NCBI GenBank assembly: GCA_023376005.1
Contig: CM042157.1
Coordinates: 17,442,601-17,506,600, forward strand
DNA from: Doryteuthis pealeii
Lineage: Eukaryota; Mollusca; Cephalopoda; Myopsida; Loliginidae
DNA length: 64,000 nt
Direction of reading: 5' to 3'
In this document: positions 1-10,947 of the stretch, piece by piece
How the letters are laid out: each line of letters opens with the position of its first letter
Position numbering within the stretch: position 1 is the stretch's first letter
Notes under the pieces: generated by a model
Told to the model about the DNA's origin: nothing
The model's input: only the letters and a program-made list of their open reading frames with translations
Databases searched by the model: none
Program-made: the position numbers and the translations under genes

Positions 1-98
1 CTCTACTCCTGGCTCTCTACCATGCTTTTCTCATAGTTCCCACACCATATTTGTCAGTTGTGGTGTTTCACTATACTTCGTGGATTGGCAAAATCCGT

Positions 99-104
99 AA
101 TATA

Positions 105-151
<47 letters not shown>

Positions 152-164
152 ATATATATATATT
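99..164. repeat. (TA)n microsatellite
   Basis: Interrupted TA dinucleotide run. Bases 165-550 hold no gene and no repeat family that I recognise. Confidence 0.95.
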
Positions 165-552
165 AAAACTGTTATTACTTATTCAGTCTCATAGTTCACA
201 CATCCGTAAAATTATGTTCGGATATCGCGGCTCTTTTTTCGCATCACAGGTTGAAAAATAGGTCACCATACTCGTCTTGTGAGTATTGATCATAACTTTT
301 CCGTATACGACGTGTGAACCATGGATGCGCGCTTCGTATAACGTCCTAAAATGTAGACTCGATGACCCAAGTTCAAATGCTGAACGAGGCTGTTTGCGTT
401 TAACTTTGCACTTATACCCTTGGGAAAGTCATGATTCAATTTGTTTTCCACTCAGCTATGGGTAAATAGTAGGAAATACAGGGATCTTTATTCCCTATAA
501 ACATATACATACATATATACGCATATTTATATACATACATATATACATATAA

Positions 553-787
553 AAAAGTAAAGTTGTCGGGGTGGCCTAATGTCGGTGTCAGCCAATCAGT
601 CTATCCCCTTTTCACAAGCGCTAGACCGTGGAGATTGCTTTTGGCGTCTGAGGCGGAGCGCCACACCTACAATCAGCTCCTCACGGATCCCTGTGCTACT
701 CATATGCTGAGTTGGCGAGGGCCGGTATCGAACCAGGAACCTTGAGGTTCCGAGCCGAACACTCTACCGACTGAGCTAAACCCGCCC
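553..787 (-). mobile_element. SINE1 copy (tRNA-derived)
   Basis: Read on the minus strand it begins with a tRNA-like head: a Pol III A box of the form TAGCTCAGTCGGTAGAG, then a B box close to GGTTCGATACC. A body shared by at least a dozen copies in this window follows and ends in GACGACTTTACTTTT. The A and B boxes are the internal Pol III promoter. It is too diverged and too long to be a working tRNA gene. Confidence 0.85.
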
Positions 788-922
788 TAACTAAAACATA
801 TGTACTACGCTTAAAAGAGCTAACTTAGTGTCACCTCCTGCTAAACAAATTTTAACAATGATATACAAATTAGAATCCTTCACTCCTTCCTAGATATAAT
901 AATGAACAGATAGTAACTATGA

Positions 923-1392
923 GGTTGTTTCCTAGTTGAATAACATGAGTGACCCAGAAATTCAAATTAACAGTTTTATTACAAAATTTGTGGGTTCTGT
1001 TTTTTCTGGGTCACCCTGTAATATTATGTTACTCAATTAGGGGGATAGGGTTAGGGTTTAGGGTTAGGGTTAGTTTAATAGGAAAATTAATAAATGATTT
1101 AGGTTCTGTTTTTTCTGGGTCACCCTGTAATATCATGTTACTCAACTAGGGGGGGGTAGGGTTAGCGTTAGGGTTAGGGTTTAGGGTTAGTTTAAAGGGA
1201 AATTTGGGTTCTATTTTTTCTGGGTCACCCTGTAATATCATGTTACTCAACTAGGGAGGTACGGTTAGGGTAAGGGTTTAGCGTTAGGGTTAGGGTTTAG
1301 GGTTAGGGTTTAGGGTTAGTTTAAAGGGAAATTTGGGTTCTGTTTTTTCTGGGTCACCCTGTAATATTATGTTACTCAACTAGGAAATAACC
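923..1392. mobile_element. TIR element with telomere-like interior
   Basis: The left end GGTTGTTTCCTAGTTGA and right end TCAACTAGGAAATAACC form terminal inverted repeats of about 25 bp, extending through the ATGTTACT block. The interior has four copies of a TTTTTTCTGGGTCACCCTGTAATAT block separated by TTAGGG/TTTAGGG-type repeats. It shares the outer GGTTATTTCCTA motif with the elements at 14261, 26232, 43511 and 44962. No open frame of note, so it is non-autonomous. Confidence 0.75.
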
Positions 1393-1635
1393 AACAATGA
1401 AATGTTCCTTAGAATCCCTCACTCCTTCCTAAATAGAAACATTAATATCATTACAGATAGAAGTTAAATATGAAATGTTAATTAGAATCTTCCAGTCCCT
1501 CCTAGATAAAAGCATCAATATCATAATGGATCGGTTCTTACTAAACAGGTACCCAACGAGTTTACGGATCGTCTAGTTTTGCTTTTGTTTTCTAAATTTG
1601 TCTGCTTTCCTGTACCTGCGACTTTCTCTAATTCC

Positions 1636-1865
1636 CTGCTTTTTTAACTCTCCTTCTTCTCTCTCTGCTCTCCCTCCTTCTCTCCTCTCCTCTCTCTCTC
1701 TTTTTCTTCCTCTCTCTCTCCTCCTCTCTCTTCACTCTCTCCCTGTCTGTTCATCTATCTCTCTCTCTCTTTCTCTTCTCCCTCTCTCTCTCTTCTCTTC
1801 TGTCTGTTCATCTCTCTCTCCTCTCTTTTCTCTTCTCCCTCTCTCTCTTCCGTCTGTTAATATCT

Positions 1866-1919
<54 letters not shown>

Positions 1920-2123
1920 GTCTGTTCATCTCTCTCTCTCTTCTCTTCTCTCTCTCTCTCTCTCTCTCTTCCTTCTGTTCATCTCCTCTCTCCCTCTTCT
2001 CTCTCTCTCTTCTCTAACTATTTCTTCTCTCCTTCTCTTCCTGTGTTTCATCTCTCTCTCTCTCTCTTCTCTCTCTCTAACATATCTTTTTCTTTCTTTC
2101 TCCCCTCTCGTCCTGTCTGTTCA

Positions 2124-2183
<60 letters not shown>

Positions 2184-2310
2184 ACTATTTTTCTTTTCTC
2201 TCTCTCTCTCTCTTCCTGTCATTCATCTCTCTCCTCTCTCTCTCTCTCTCTCCTCTCTCTCTCCTTCTAAAATTTTTCTTTCTCTCCCCTCTTCCTGTCT
2301 CTTCTCTCTC

Positions 2311-2341
<31 letters not shown>

Positions 2342-2355
2342 CCTCTCTCTCTCCA
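1636..2355. repeat. (CT)n-rich tract
   Basis: Pyrimidine tract dominated by CT repeats with embedded variants of a CTGTCTGTTCATCT unit, so part of it is a higher-order minisatellite. The Ser/Leu-rich and Arg/Glu-rich frames here are simple-sequence translation, not genes. Confidence 0.95.
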
Positions 2356-2789
2356 TATTTGCCTAAACCCCCACACGTAAAAATCGAACTAGATTAAGTC
2401 GACAGTCGACATTAGGAAAATAAAAACAAATCAACAATAATAATAACAAAAACAAAAAAAATAGAGAAAAACTTCAGCAACAATCAAAACCAAAATTCAC
2501 TGGAACAAAAACAAATGGCAGAACCCGTTTGGGTGTTCGTGTCTATTCGCAACGAAGTGTAAATAAAATTTTAAAAAGCGGTTTCTCCGTCTTTCGTTTA
2601 TGCCCGTTCGCCATTTGCAATTTTACTATAATTCAATGTTATAAGCGGAAGTCATTGCTAACAAATCATAAATTTTAAATCTAAATCTTAAATTAAAAAT
2701 AAACTCATTTCTATCAGATCGAAAATATCGTCTATATTCTAATTTACGTTTGCAACTGCCACTACCAAATCTGCTGCCATAAAAATATT

Positions 2790-3083
2790 GGACCATATAA
2801 CCTTAAGGCACCCCTTTTGCGATTTCGATTCGTGAGGACATTTTTTTCCATTTACACCGTCAAAATCCGGTTAATTGTTTACAGACGATTTTTAGAGTTC
2901 TTTTTAAATTATAAAACTAACCCCTAACCCTAACCCCTTACCCTAACCCCTAACCTAACCCTAACCCCTAACCCTAATCCCTAACCCTAATCCCTAACAA
3001 ACAACCGGATTTTACGGTGTAAATGAGAAAAGGGTCCCCATGATTCGAGATCGCGAAAGGGGTGCCTTAAGGTCATACGGTCC
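2790..3083. mobile_element. TIR element, 8-bp TSD, telomere-like core
   Basis: Terminal inverted repeats start GGACCATATAACCTTAAGG and end CCTTAAGGTCATACGGTCC. The direct repeat AAAATATT flanks it at 2782-2789 and 3084-3091. An 8-bp target duplication is typical of hAT-like transposons. A second inner inverted repeat (TTTACACCGT / ACGGTGTAAA) encloses a run of CCCTAA-type repeats at 2922-2997. Non-coding, MITE-like. Confidence 0.8.
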
Positions 3084-3184
3084 AAAATATTGATTGATTT
3101 TATCGGCATACCAACATTTAGGGTTATTTTATGCCTTGCGGGAATCGCGTTCATTGTACAGAGCTTCCTGAAATCTTGTCACTC

Positions 3185-3420
3185 CTATCTATACATATAT
3201 AAAGGGTAGTCTGTGTGTATATATGTCCAGAGGAAACCTCAAAAATACAGCAATTAACGACAAAGTAAAATATATATACGCATTAAATATCACCAGGGCT
3301 TGTTTTTGAGCCAAAAAATAATGAAGATTTGATTTATATTTGGGAAAATGTTTAAAAATTCAAATTTGAAAAGTAACAGAAGGGAAAGTCATTTGCATGT
3401 TATTTGTTTTTGTTTTGTTT
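3185..3420 (+). mobile_element. Helitron-like repeat, 5' part
   Basis: It begins near TCTATACATATATAAAGGG, then a GTCTGTGTGTATATATGTCC block and an AATTAACGACAAAGTA block. The same order of blocks recurs at 33308-33415, where a solo LTR has interrupted it. The TC start and TATAAA-GTGTGTATGTCC style resemble Helitron 5' ends. No 3' hairpin plus CTRR end was identified, so the class is tentative. A long T run follows at 3421-3453. Confidence 0.4.
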
Positions 3421-3453
<33 letters not shown>

Positions 3454-3861
3454 CATCATCAATCACTCATAACACTAACGGTTATGGAAATTCCCCACCG
3501 ATTTTAAATCTAAAAAACTCTTGATTCAAAATATCTTATTACAGGTACGTACATAATTCATTGACTATCTATGAATTATGTAACAACAAGTATTGACTGA
3601 CTGCAGCCAATAGGTAATTAAATCATTTTAAATACATAAATATCTGTGATATTCTGAAGCTTCCATTGTTAATTTCGTTTCTTGATAAATCATTTTACAC
3701 TGTTTGAGTCAGATTCGAAATCGACCATGAATGGGCGGGGATGGGGTGGCTGTTTGAATGATTAGATGCCGAAGGTGGCATTTGTTCGATGTGATCAAAG
3801 ATAAAAATATCGATATTTTGATTGGCTTTCAAGCCGTTCTAACGACAGTTGTCAAAAGAAT

Positions 3862-3892
<31 letters not shown>

Positions 3893-4077
3893 TCATCTTT
3901 ATCATTTTCTAGCGTAACAAAAAAACTTTCAAACTCAAAATTACGACGTAATCGAAGAAAAGAAAAAAATCAAATCAAAAACTGAACTATGAATTTTCTC
4001 TTTTGTCAAAGAAAAATTAATATTTCTGACCCTTTGATTTAATTAAACGAAATGGAATAAAAATCATTTAAGTTGAA

Positions 4078-4690
4078 CTAAATACTGTATTTAATAAAGG
4101 GTCGATGTTCAAACTTAGCGTAAGCACGAAGCTGACGAAAATTTTGGCAGGTCAGTCAATACTGGTGTGTCCATGAGTAGGAGTCCATAGTGTTGCCCAC
4201 TCGTCCTTATTTCCTTTTTTTATACTATGTTTATCTAAACACTGTATTTAATAAGGGTCAATGTTCAATGTTAGTTGAGCATGGAGCTGACGAAAATTTT
4301 GCTGATCGGTCAACACTGGTGTGTCCATGAGTAGGAGTTCATATTGTTACATACTCGTTCTTATTTCCTTTTTTATACTAAGTTTAGCTAAACACTGTAT
4401 CTAGTAAAGACCGATGTTCAAACATAGTGTAAGCACGGATTGGACGAAAATCTTTGCTGGTTGGTCAACACTGGTGTGTCCATGAGTAGGATTCCATATT
4501 GTTACATACTCGTTCTTATTTCCTTGGGGTTTTTTTCTTTTTTTTTTTTTATACTAAGTTTTGCTAAATACTATATTTATAAAAGGCAAATATTCAAACT
4601 TAGTGTAAACACAGAGCTGACGAAAATTTTTACCGGCCGGCCAACATTGTTGTGTCCATAAGTGAGAGTCCATAGTGTTGTATACTCGTT
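4078..4690. repeat. Tandem repeat, ~160-bp unit, four copies
   Basis: Four head-to-tail copies start near 4078, 4235, 4391 and 4564. Each carries the blocks AGCTGACGAAAATTTT, CACTGGTGTGTCCATGAGTA and CATACTCGTTCTTATTTCC. The short frames here are not conserved between units. Confidence 0.85.
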
Positions 4691-4721
4691 CGTATTTCTT
4701 CTTATGTCTTCTATGTCTTCT

Positions 4722-5284
4722 AACCTTAGTCCTATCGGCTGGGGCTTTAGAATGCAGAGAGGTAAGACACACCCCAAATGGAGCCACCTGTTGGCCGTGG
4801 GTGGTGACCCGTGATGCTTATGGGCGGAATCCTGGTAGCTCAGGAGTCCATTACATGCAACACTCCACTTTGGCCCTTACTTAGGCTAGACGGGCAGTCG
4901 GAGAGTCCCCATCCGATCAATCGGCTGGTCACGTCAAGCTCTAGCACTTATATGCTTGACCCGATATAATTGTCCTTGTGCCAAGTCCCAATCCTTTTTA
5001 TCATATGGGTGCCAGAAGGCGGTGGCTGAGGGTTTAGTATCGTGGGTATGAAGTTAAACTCTGATGGTGAAGTTTCAATTCTGGAATTCTGGAAAATGTG
5101 GAGTACCCCTTCATCACCATTACTCCCAGGTTGACTCTGACCCGTAGAGTTAGTGCTTGTTAAATATTAAAAAATGAATTTTAAAAAATGTGTTTTTAAA
5201 AAATTGAGTAACCATCTAGAAGGAATAAAACAAAAAGTCTTCGGCATAAAATAACCCAAGGGTTGACATGCCGTAAAATGCAAC
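4722..5284 (-). mobile_element. R1 repeat, near full length
   Basis: Reverse-orientation copy of the ~600-bp dispersed repeat called R1 here. On its own strand it starts with TTTTACGGCATGTCAACCC and runs through a CCGGGTCAGAGTGGACC-like block, then ATATGATAAAAAGG, GACGTGACCAGCCGATTGAT and a block ending GCCCCAGC. No coding capacity is visible. The copy at 26759-27363 has a 12-bp target duplication. Confidence 0.75.
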
Positions 5285-5529
5285 TTACCTTCTAAACTTT
5301 GTTAAGATTATTGTACCATTTTTTAGGTTGCATGTGAGAGTACTTTACAGTGGATATCCCTTGTAGCATTAAGTTTGATGCATTTGGAGTGGAATCCTTG
5401 TGTTCCCTTAAGCAGGATCTTTGTGTCCCTTAGTGTTAAGCAGAATCCTCGTGTTGTTGATCCGTTCGTCCGTGTTAAGCACGAGCAATAGAACGCCTCT
5501 CAAGATCGGCCATTATATACTTAACCAAC

Positions 5530-6067
5530 TGTTACATAATTATTGGATCCCTAATACATTTTTAAGGTATTGTAGAAATCATTATGGCGATCAGTACAGC
5601 TAATGGCCTTGAGAGTGAGTGACAGCGTTTGACCTCACTCTGATCTTGCTTTCTGAGGATAGACCGTGAGAACCGGAACCCCCATAGAAAGCCCTCTTCC
5701 GGTTTAAGGAGTAAGCAACTCAGTTAGTCAGTTAGAACTTAGAAGCCGAGCTAGCAACATGTAAGCCTCATCTGCGCAGATTGTCTGGGTTGGGAATTTG
5801 GAATAAAGTAACATCAACGTGAATCGAAGTCTTGTGTTTATTACCTAAAAACTAACAATGACACAGGGCTTCTGATAACGAGAAATTCCCAACAGAAACC
5901 AGACCCGGAATCCCAAGAAGACCAGACCTTAGAAGATATACCAGACGAAGATAGATGATAGACGATCAGAAGCAAAGCCGGTCAGAAGAATAGACGACAG
6001 AGTAAGAAGTAAGAAAGGTATATAACGTTATATAGATTTGGTAACGTGAAAAGACCAATATATAACA
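5530..6067 (+). mobile_element. Solo LTR (Gypsy-like size of TSD)
   Basis: It starts TGTTACATAATTA and ends ATAACA, flanked by the direct repeat CAAC at 5526-5529 and 6068-6071. An internal AATAAA at about 5800 fits an LTR R region. It is homologous over most of its length to 33420-33909, which has its own 4-bp duplication. No gag/pol lies next to it, so this is a solo LTR. It sits inside another dispersed repeat (5335-5529) with relatives at 15240-15450 and 21430-21575. Confidence 0.75.
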
Positions 6068-6509
6068 CAACCACCTAATCGAGCTTGTTGATTTGTTGAT
6101 TGAATCCACGCGGCCTCGAATTAAATTATGGCCTATAGCACACCTTATATGTTATATCAAAAATATTCCAGCAACCTTCTATTCTCTGCTAGGCAGTGTT
6201 CTTTTCGGTTGGGGACATCTTCTTCATATCAGGTGTTGTATTTCTTCGCTTCCATATTCTTTTGTATACACATCTTTATTTTCCCGATACTCATAACTCG
6301 CTCGTGTAGGGGAGAAAAAGACACAGAACGCAATTACGCGTATCTTTGCTACTGCTACGATTCTCAATAATTCTAACAACTTTACCCGTCCTTCAACCAA
6401 TCAGGGTAGCGTTCCAGGTCAAATTGGGGTTAAGGTTTGTCTATCAAACTTTGACTGATACTGTATTTTTATTGTATTTTAAAATGTAACGGTTACTAAA
6501 AAGATACAG

Positions 6510-6514
<5 letters not shown>

Positions 6515-6559
<45 letters not shown>

Positions 6560-6562
6560 TGT
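6515..6562. repeat. (TA)n microsatellite
   Basis: TA run. The following 6570-6960 holds a short inverted repeat (TTTGTGTTTGGTGGT / ACCAAACACAAA at about 6580-6610) and CACACG-rich sequence but no gene. Confidence 0.9.
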
Positions 6563-7046
6563 ATTGGTTTATAGAGCGTATTTGTGTTTGGTGGTCATCA
6601 CCAAACACAAATACGCTCTTTTATACGCACATACGCACGTGGATACGGTTATTCATACGCACACACACGCGTGGATACGGTAATAACGTCACAGTCTACA
6701 TGCATTTTCATGCACACGCGCATGACAACATACGCACACGTACAGAGAAAAAAACGCATTCACGTAAACATGCAACACGAGAATACAGTTATAAAAAAAA
6801 ATACCATCTGTAACATTTTCAAAAAAAAAATTTCATTTAACTAAAAATGCCATAACAAGACAACTGCTTAATTTCCAGTGTTCTTCTGAAGAAGAGATTT
6901 TATCTCGAAATATCAATATTAAGAATAAATCACAGGTTAACAAACAACACCATTGTTATCTTATTATTTTTTCTTTACACCTGCCTTCAAAATCAACCTC
7001 TAAAATAATCTGATTTATTTACGACTGGTTCGTGTAGTAAGTAAAA

Positions 7047-7298
7047 AAAAGTAAAGTCGTCGGGGCGGCCTAAAGTCGGTATCAGCCAATCAGCGAGGGA
7101 GTCTATCCTCTTTTCACTTGCGCTAGACCAAGGAGATAATTTTAGCGTCTGAGGTGGAGCGCCACACCTACTATCAGCTCCTTACTTTACCGCACAGATC
7201 CCTGTGCTACTCACACGCTGAGTTAGCGAGGACCGGTATCGAACTAGGAACCTTGTGTTTTCTAGCCGAACGCTCTACCGACTGAGCTAACCCGACAG
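7047..7298 (-). mobile_element. SINE1 copy, near full length
   Basis: Minus-strand tRNA-like head with the A box at the right end (TTAGCTCAGTCGGTAGAGCG) and a B-box-like TAGTTCGATACC, then the shared SINE1 body ending GACGACTTTAC. Confidence 0.9.
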
Positions 7299-7909
7299 AA
7301 AATGAATAGATTGTGTTGCGTCAATGTTTCAAGGGGTCTGGCCTGATTTCATACCTTGAAAATCCTTTCAGGATCTCATCTATAAATAGACCAAAAAATG
7401 ATTTTAGAAAAAACAGTTGTTTTTTTTTAAATGAGTTTAAAGATATCAAATATCCAACAGGAATGAATAAAACAAAATAACTCAATTAGGATTGGCACAC
7501 CGTTAAATCCAACCAACCAACCATCCATCCATCCAACTTACACATTTGTAGCGCCTATTTAAAGTTATCCCCGCAATTTCCAAAGCTATAAAACAGGGGA
7601 GAGACTGATCGTTCTGCGTAAATACATCAAATGTCCACGACTTACCCAGTTTCCCTCATCCACCATCCCCCTCCTCACAATCCAAATTCTTCTCTTTCTC
7701 GACAATGTCGGACTTTCCAACCGCATTTAGATGACCGTGTTTCATCTGTAAGTTCGCTGGTCTAACGCGAGGCATTAACTGACCGGAGTCCATTATTCCA
7801 TGCTGGAAGATAATCGCAAAGGTGTGACGCGTGGCTTTTAAAACTGACTACTCATCACGTGGGCTGAAGTGCACTTAGCGTCTCGACGCAACTCCACCCC
7901 CACCCCACC

Positions 7910-7913
<4 letters not shown>

Positions 7914-7972
<59 letters not shown>
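7914..7972. repeat. (CT)n microsatellite
   Basis: Nearly pure CT run. The flanking 7300-8130 has no recognised gene. It includes a short CCAACCAACCATCCATCC run at about 7507. Confidence 0.9.
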
Positions 7973-7975
<3 letters not shown>

Positions 7976-8367
7976 TTACTGACCATGTACAATTACACGC
8001 CAAGTCAAAACTGGCCAGATTTACTTTTCTCTATGTGCTCATTAGAATCAGTTTTAATTAACGATGAGCTAACTACAGGAGATTTCCTAAAATACGCAAC
8101 CTCCTCACCCACCCCCTAATAGAAAGGTTACATTTACGTGGCTGTAAATTTTATGCTACAATACTCGTCACATGACCCGTCCTGTAGGTCAGACATTGAA
8201 TACGACAACAGCATCCCCTGTACAGACACATACATATATAATCTTCATACAATGACTGCTATTTACACAGTAGCATTGCAACCAACAAAGCCTTCATCAG
8301 ATGATGACTCTGGGTTCAGGCATGGTTTCGGGGCCGAAGCATCATTACCACTAACCCAGAGCGCCCC

Positions 8368-8697
8368 AGCAGTATCTCACGATACCACCAGACTTTGTCG
8401 GTTTGATGTCACAAAATAGGACTGCCATATCCACGCTGATGCGGTTAGAGCTTTCTCCTGGATCTTATTTAAGTATTTCCTCTTGTCTGGTAGAGAAAGT
8501 CCAAGTTTAGACAAAAATGCCGAGGTTGAGTTGGCAATAAATCCCCGACATCCAACCTCAACGGGAAATACATCCGTGATCCATCCGTTTCTGGCGCATT
8601 GTTCACGTAGGTCTTCATATTTTTCCAACTTCCGCTGATGGGCCCAATCCAGATTTTCTTCAAATGGAACTGTCAACTCAATGATAAAAAACTTTCA
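8368..8697 (-). pseudogene. Retroelement-derived coding fragment (VEVGCRGF family)
   Basis: The minus frame reads FFIIELTVPFEENLDWAH, then RKLEKYEDLREQC, GW.TDVFPVEVGCRGF and a Leu-rich helix ending in SAWIW. I recognise this as a C-terminal module repeated in retrotransposon-derived proteins of fish, corals and molluscs (ELTVPWEE...FPVEVGCRGF). Its exact element class is not certain. It ends without the upstream polymerase and is bracketed by 35-bp identical direct repeats at 8206-8240 and 8696-8730. A relic, not a host gene. Confidence 0.6.
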
Positions 8698-8736
8698 ACA
8701 GCATCCCCTGTACAGACACATACATATATATATATG

Positions 8737-8762
8737 TGTGTGTGTGTGTGGTGTGTGGTGTA

Positions 8763-8805
<43 letters not shown>

Positions 8806-8809
8806 TATC
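8737..8809. repeat. (GT)n/(TA)n compound microsatellite
   Basis: A short GTGTGT run followed by TA repeats. Confidence 0.9.
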
Positions 8810-8965
8810 GGCAGCGCTACCCACAAATTTTCAAACTCCATTGCCAAGATACTAACCCTCTACAGGGCACATTTAGCCCCTCTCACGTAGTTAACTCTGG
8901 TGATCTCCTCAACACATATATGTTTATATATATATAATATATATATATATTAATTAAAGAAATGG

Positions 8966-9007
8966 AAACCTACTCGAGTTTCACCGTTAGGATCATCAGG
9001 CTTAAAC
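8966..9007 (-). ncRNA. Hammerhead-like motif, degenerate
   Basis: The minus strand has CTGATGA, a weak stem II (CC/GG around TAAC), GAAA, stem III CTC/GAG and then TA as the U16.1-H17 pair. Stem I beyond the core is poor. It lies against a (TA)n tract like the better motifs here. Probably an eroded ribozyme. Confidence 0.4.
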
Positions 9008-9057
9008 CCACTGAATTAATCGGTAAGCCACCCTTTATCTATCTATCTATCTATCTA

Positions 9058-9079
9058 TATATATATATATATATATATA
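9058..9079. repeat. (TA)n next to a hammerhead motif
   Basis: TA run directly beside the ribozyme motif at 9085-9129. It is preceded by a CTAT tetranucleotide run at 9039-9057. Confidence 0.9.
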
Positions 9080-9084
9080 AAGCA

Positions 9085-9129
9085 ATCTACAGACGCGCGT
9101 TTCGGGGTTTACCCCTCATCAGTGCAGCT
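9085..9129 (-). ncRNA. Hammerhead ribozyme motif, intact core
   Basis: Minus strand, in order: stem I 5' arm AGCTGCA, core CTGATGA, stem II GGGG/CCCC closed by TAAA, core GAAA, stem III CGC/GCG, cleavage triplet GTC, and stem I 3' arm TGTAGAT. Stem I pairs at six of seven positions, including one G-T wobble. All universally conserved hammerhead positions are present. The very short stem III matches the minimal type I hammerheads known from Penelope-like elements, retrozymes and the schistosome Sm-alpha satellite, which tend to act as dimers. The element continues to about 9300 and shares body blocks with the element at 31141-31370. Confidence 0.85.
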
Positions 9130-9332
9130 ATACTTATTTTTCAGCAACTTCGAGACCCGAACGAACTTATTTTTCAGCAGGATCGAGACCCGAACGAACG
9201 ATGTGTCCACAAGCAGCTGCCTAGAATAGAAGGCAGAATAATCGCTATATTTCCTAAACCGGAAATAAACTCACCAGAGGTCTCTAACTTGTAAACAAGT
9301 GAGCCATTATCTATTTGAAAATAAGACTTATA

Positions 9333-9483
9333 AAGCGAAGGAGTCTATCCCTTTTTTCCCTAACACTAGACTAGGGAGATTGCTTTTACATCCGAGATGT
9401 AGCGCCACACCTACCATCAGCTCCTCACTTTACTGCTCAAAGCCACGGCGTGCTACTCATACGCTGGTTTGATGAGGGTCGGC
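9333..9483 (-). mobile_element. SINE1 copy, truncated
   Basis: Only the body and B-box side remain (GTGTGGCGCTAC... equivalents). The tRNA head is lost at a (TA)n tract at 9483. Confidence 0.7.
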
Positions 9484-9649
9484 ATATATATATATATATA
9501 TACTTCTTTGGTGCGTACCAAGTTTCTTTACAAGGTGATTCTCTGGTCCATAACCACGATACCCATGGTATTTAAGGCCTTTTTATTCCCAAAATATATA
9601 TATATATATATAATATATTATATATATATAGTCATCCACAGAAACGTAT

Positions 9650-9752
9650 CAAGTCTCTTCAGTGTGGCTAGACATTTTGTAAGCTACCTCCAACCGGAAT
9701 TGAAATCCGATCGGTTGGGTGTCAGTCCGGCACCTTAACCATTAGGCTGTCT
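9650..9752 (-). mobile_element. tRNA-like SINE head, another family
   Basis: The minus strand reads GCCTAATGGTTAAGGTGCCGG (A-box-like), then GGATTTCAATTCCGG (B-box-like) at tRNA-like spacing. It does not match SINE1 or SINE2. Short and truncated. Confidence 0.45.
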
Positions 9753-9833
9753 TCACATTCTGGGAAGGGGATTTTGACTGTTTTAATACACATATTGCTT
9801 TGTGTGTAAAGGCCGTCACAGAGTGCTCCATTC

Positions 9834-9834
<1 letters not shown>

Positions 9835-9870
<36 letters not shown>
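9835..9870. repeat. (TA)n microsatellite
   Basis: TA run. No gene is seen in 9871-10150. Confidence 0.9.
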
Positions 9871-9876
<6 letters not shown>

Positions 9877-10159
9877 TGTGCATGTGTTTTGACCAGTGAA
9901 AATGTTTCCACGCGAAATTCTTCGTCTATCAAAACAAATTCTGGAAAGGGAAAAAAATCGAAAATCAATTATTTTGTTGTCGCTATCGTGAACCGCGCTG
10001 GGCTGGCGTCGTCTCCAGCAAGGAACAATGCATCTCGTATGTACATTGTTAAACTCCAGATCGAAAAGCACTTCACACCTTCCCACCTAAACATGTCTCA
10101 CCATTTAACTGACCCAGCCAAATGACCCTGTATGTTTTTTTATATAAAAACGTACGTTT

Positions 10160-10690
10160 ATTTTTCTGAATTTTTGAGATGAGGCTTGATAATTAGTATT
10201 ATTTGTATTATTCGGACTATTGTTCTCATCTTCATTGTTATCTGTGCCACGTTTCGGCCGATGTGCTCTCTGGCCTTCTTTGGGTACTTCTTGTCGGTCT
10301 ATGGAACCTTCTCGGACTGGGGAATCATATCAGACTCGGGAACCTTCTTGTCGTAATCAGGAACCTTCTTTTCGAACCCGGGAACCTTCTTGTCGTAATC
10401 GGGAGCCATCACGGAACTTTGAACCTAACCCTTTATTCAGTCCACGGGGGTATCCTGTTCTCATTCCGCTAACCATAGCTGGGGTAGAGGCGTTAAGCTG
10501 TGTTAATTATTATTCTATGTTACTGCTGCCCTTGACCAGGATTGAACTTGCAGTCTAGAGTTAACCTCTTGTTACTGAAAAAGAGTGAGTATAAAAAATA
10601 ACCACAGCTGGGTACAGGTGTTAAGCTGTGTTAATTATTATTCTATGTTATTGCTGCCCCTGACCAGGATTGAACCTGCAGTCTAGAGAT
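10160..10690 (-). mobile_element. SINE2 copy with partial duplication
   Basis: SINE2 on its own strand has a tRNA-like head with the B box GGTTCAATCC, then blocks AACACAGAATAATAATT and GGAATGAGAACAGGATA. It ends AAAGATGAGGACAATAGTCC and CCTCATCTCAAAAATTCAG. Here the copy lies on the minus strand. The tRNA-proximal part is duplicated (10478-10555 and 10603-10690), and the body carries three or four repeats of a GGAACCTTCTT-type unit. Confidence 0.7.
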
Positions 10691-10789
10691 AACTGTCACA
10701 ATTGGACAAGACGAGTTCGAATAGAAATGTCCGTTGAAAATAGAAAAAAAAACTAAGTATTCCAAAAAGATAAATTTATTTGCAGTTAG

Positions 10790-10840
10790 TGAAGTCGATG
10801 TTAAACGTTTCAGCTTATATAAAACCTTCATCAGAACATT
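10790..10840 (-). ncRNA. Hammerhead-like motif, degenerate
   Basis: Minus-strand CTGATGA, an imperfect stem II, GAAA, CGTTTAACATC. It is clearly related to the motif at 36794-36845 (CGTTTAAGCGTC) but has lost stem pairing. Confidence 0.5.
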
Positions 10841-10942
10841 AGGTGAGTATAGGTGTTTATGGGGGGTGCAAGAATTTAATGTTTTAAAAGATCCAACATA
10901 ATGGCGATTGTAAACCTAATATATAACCGATGACTTTTTTTT

Positions 10943-10947
<5 letters not shown>

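Noticed and set aside
1030..1320. TTAGGG repeats as a chromosome end
   Set aside because: They are short, interrupted, and lie inside a TIR element with unique sequence on both sides, so this is not a telomere.
8138..8419. 93-codon plus-strand frame
   Set aside because: No family resemblance. It overlaps the retroelement relic on the other strand and one of the 35-bp direct repeats.
9500..9680. Further hammerheads near GTTTC and CTTCAG strings
   Set aside because: Spacing or order of CTGANGA and GAAA is wrong on both strands.
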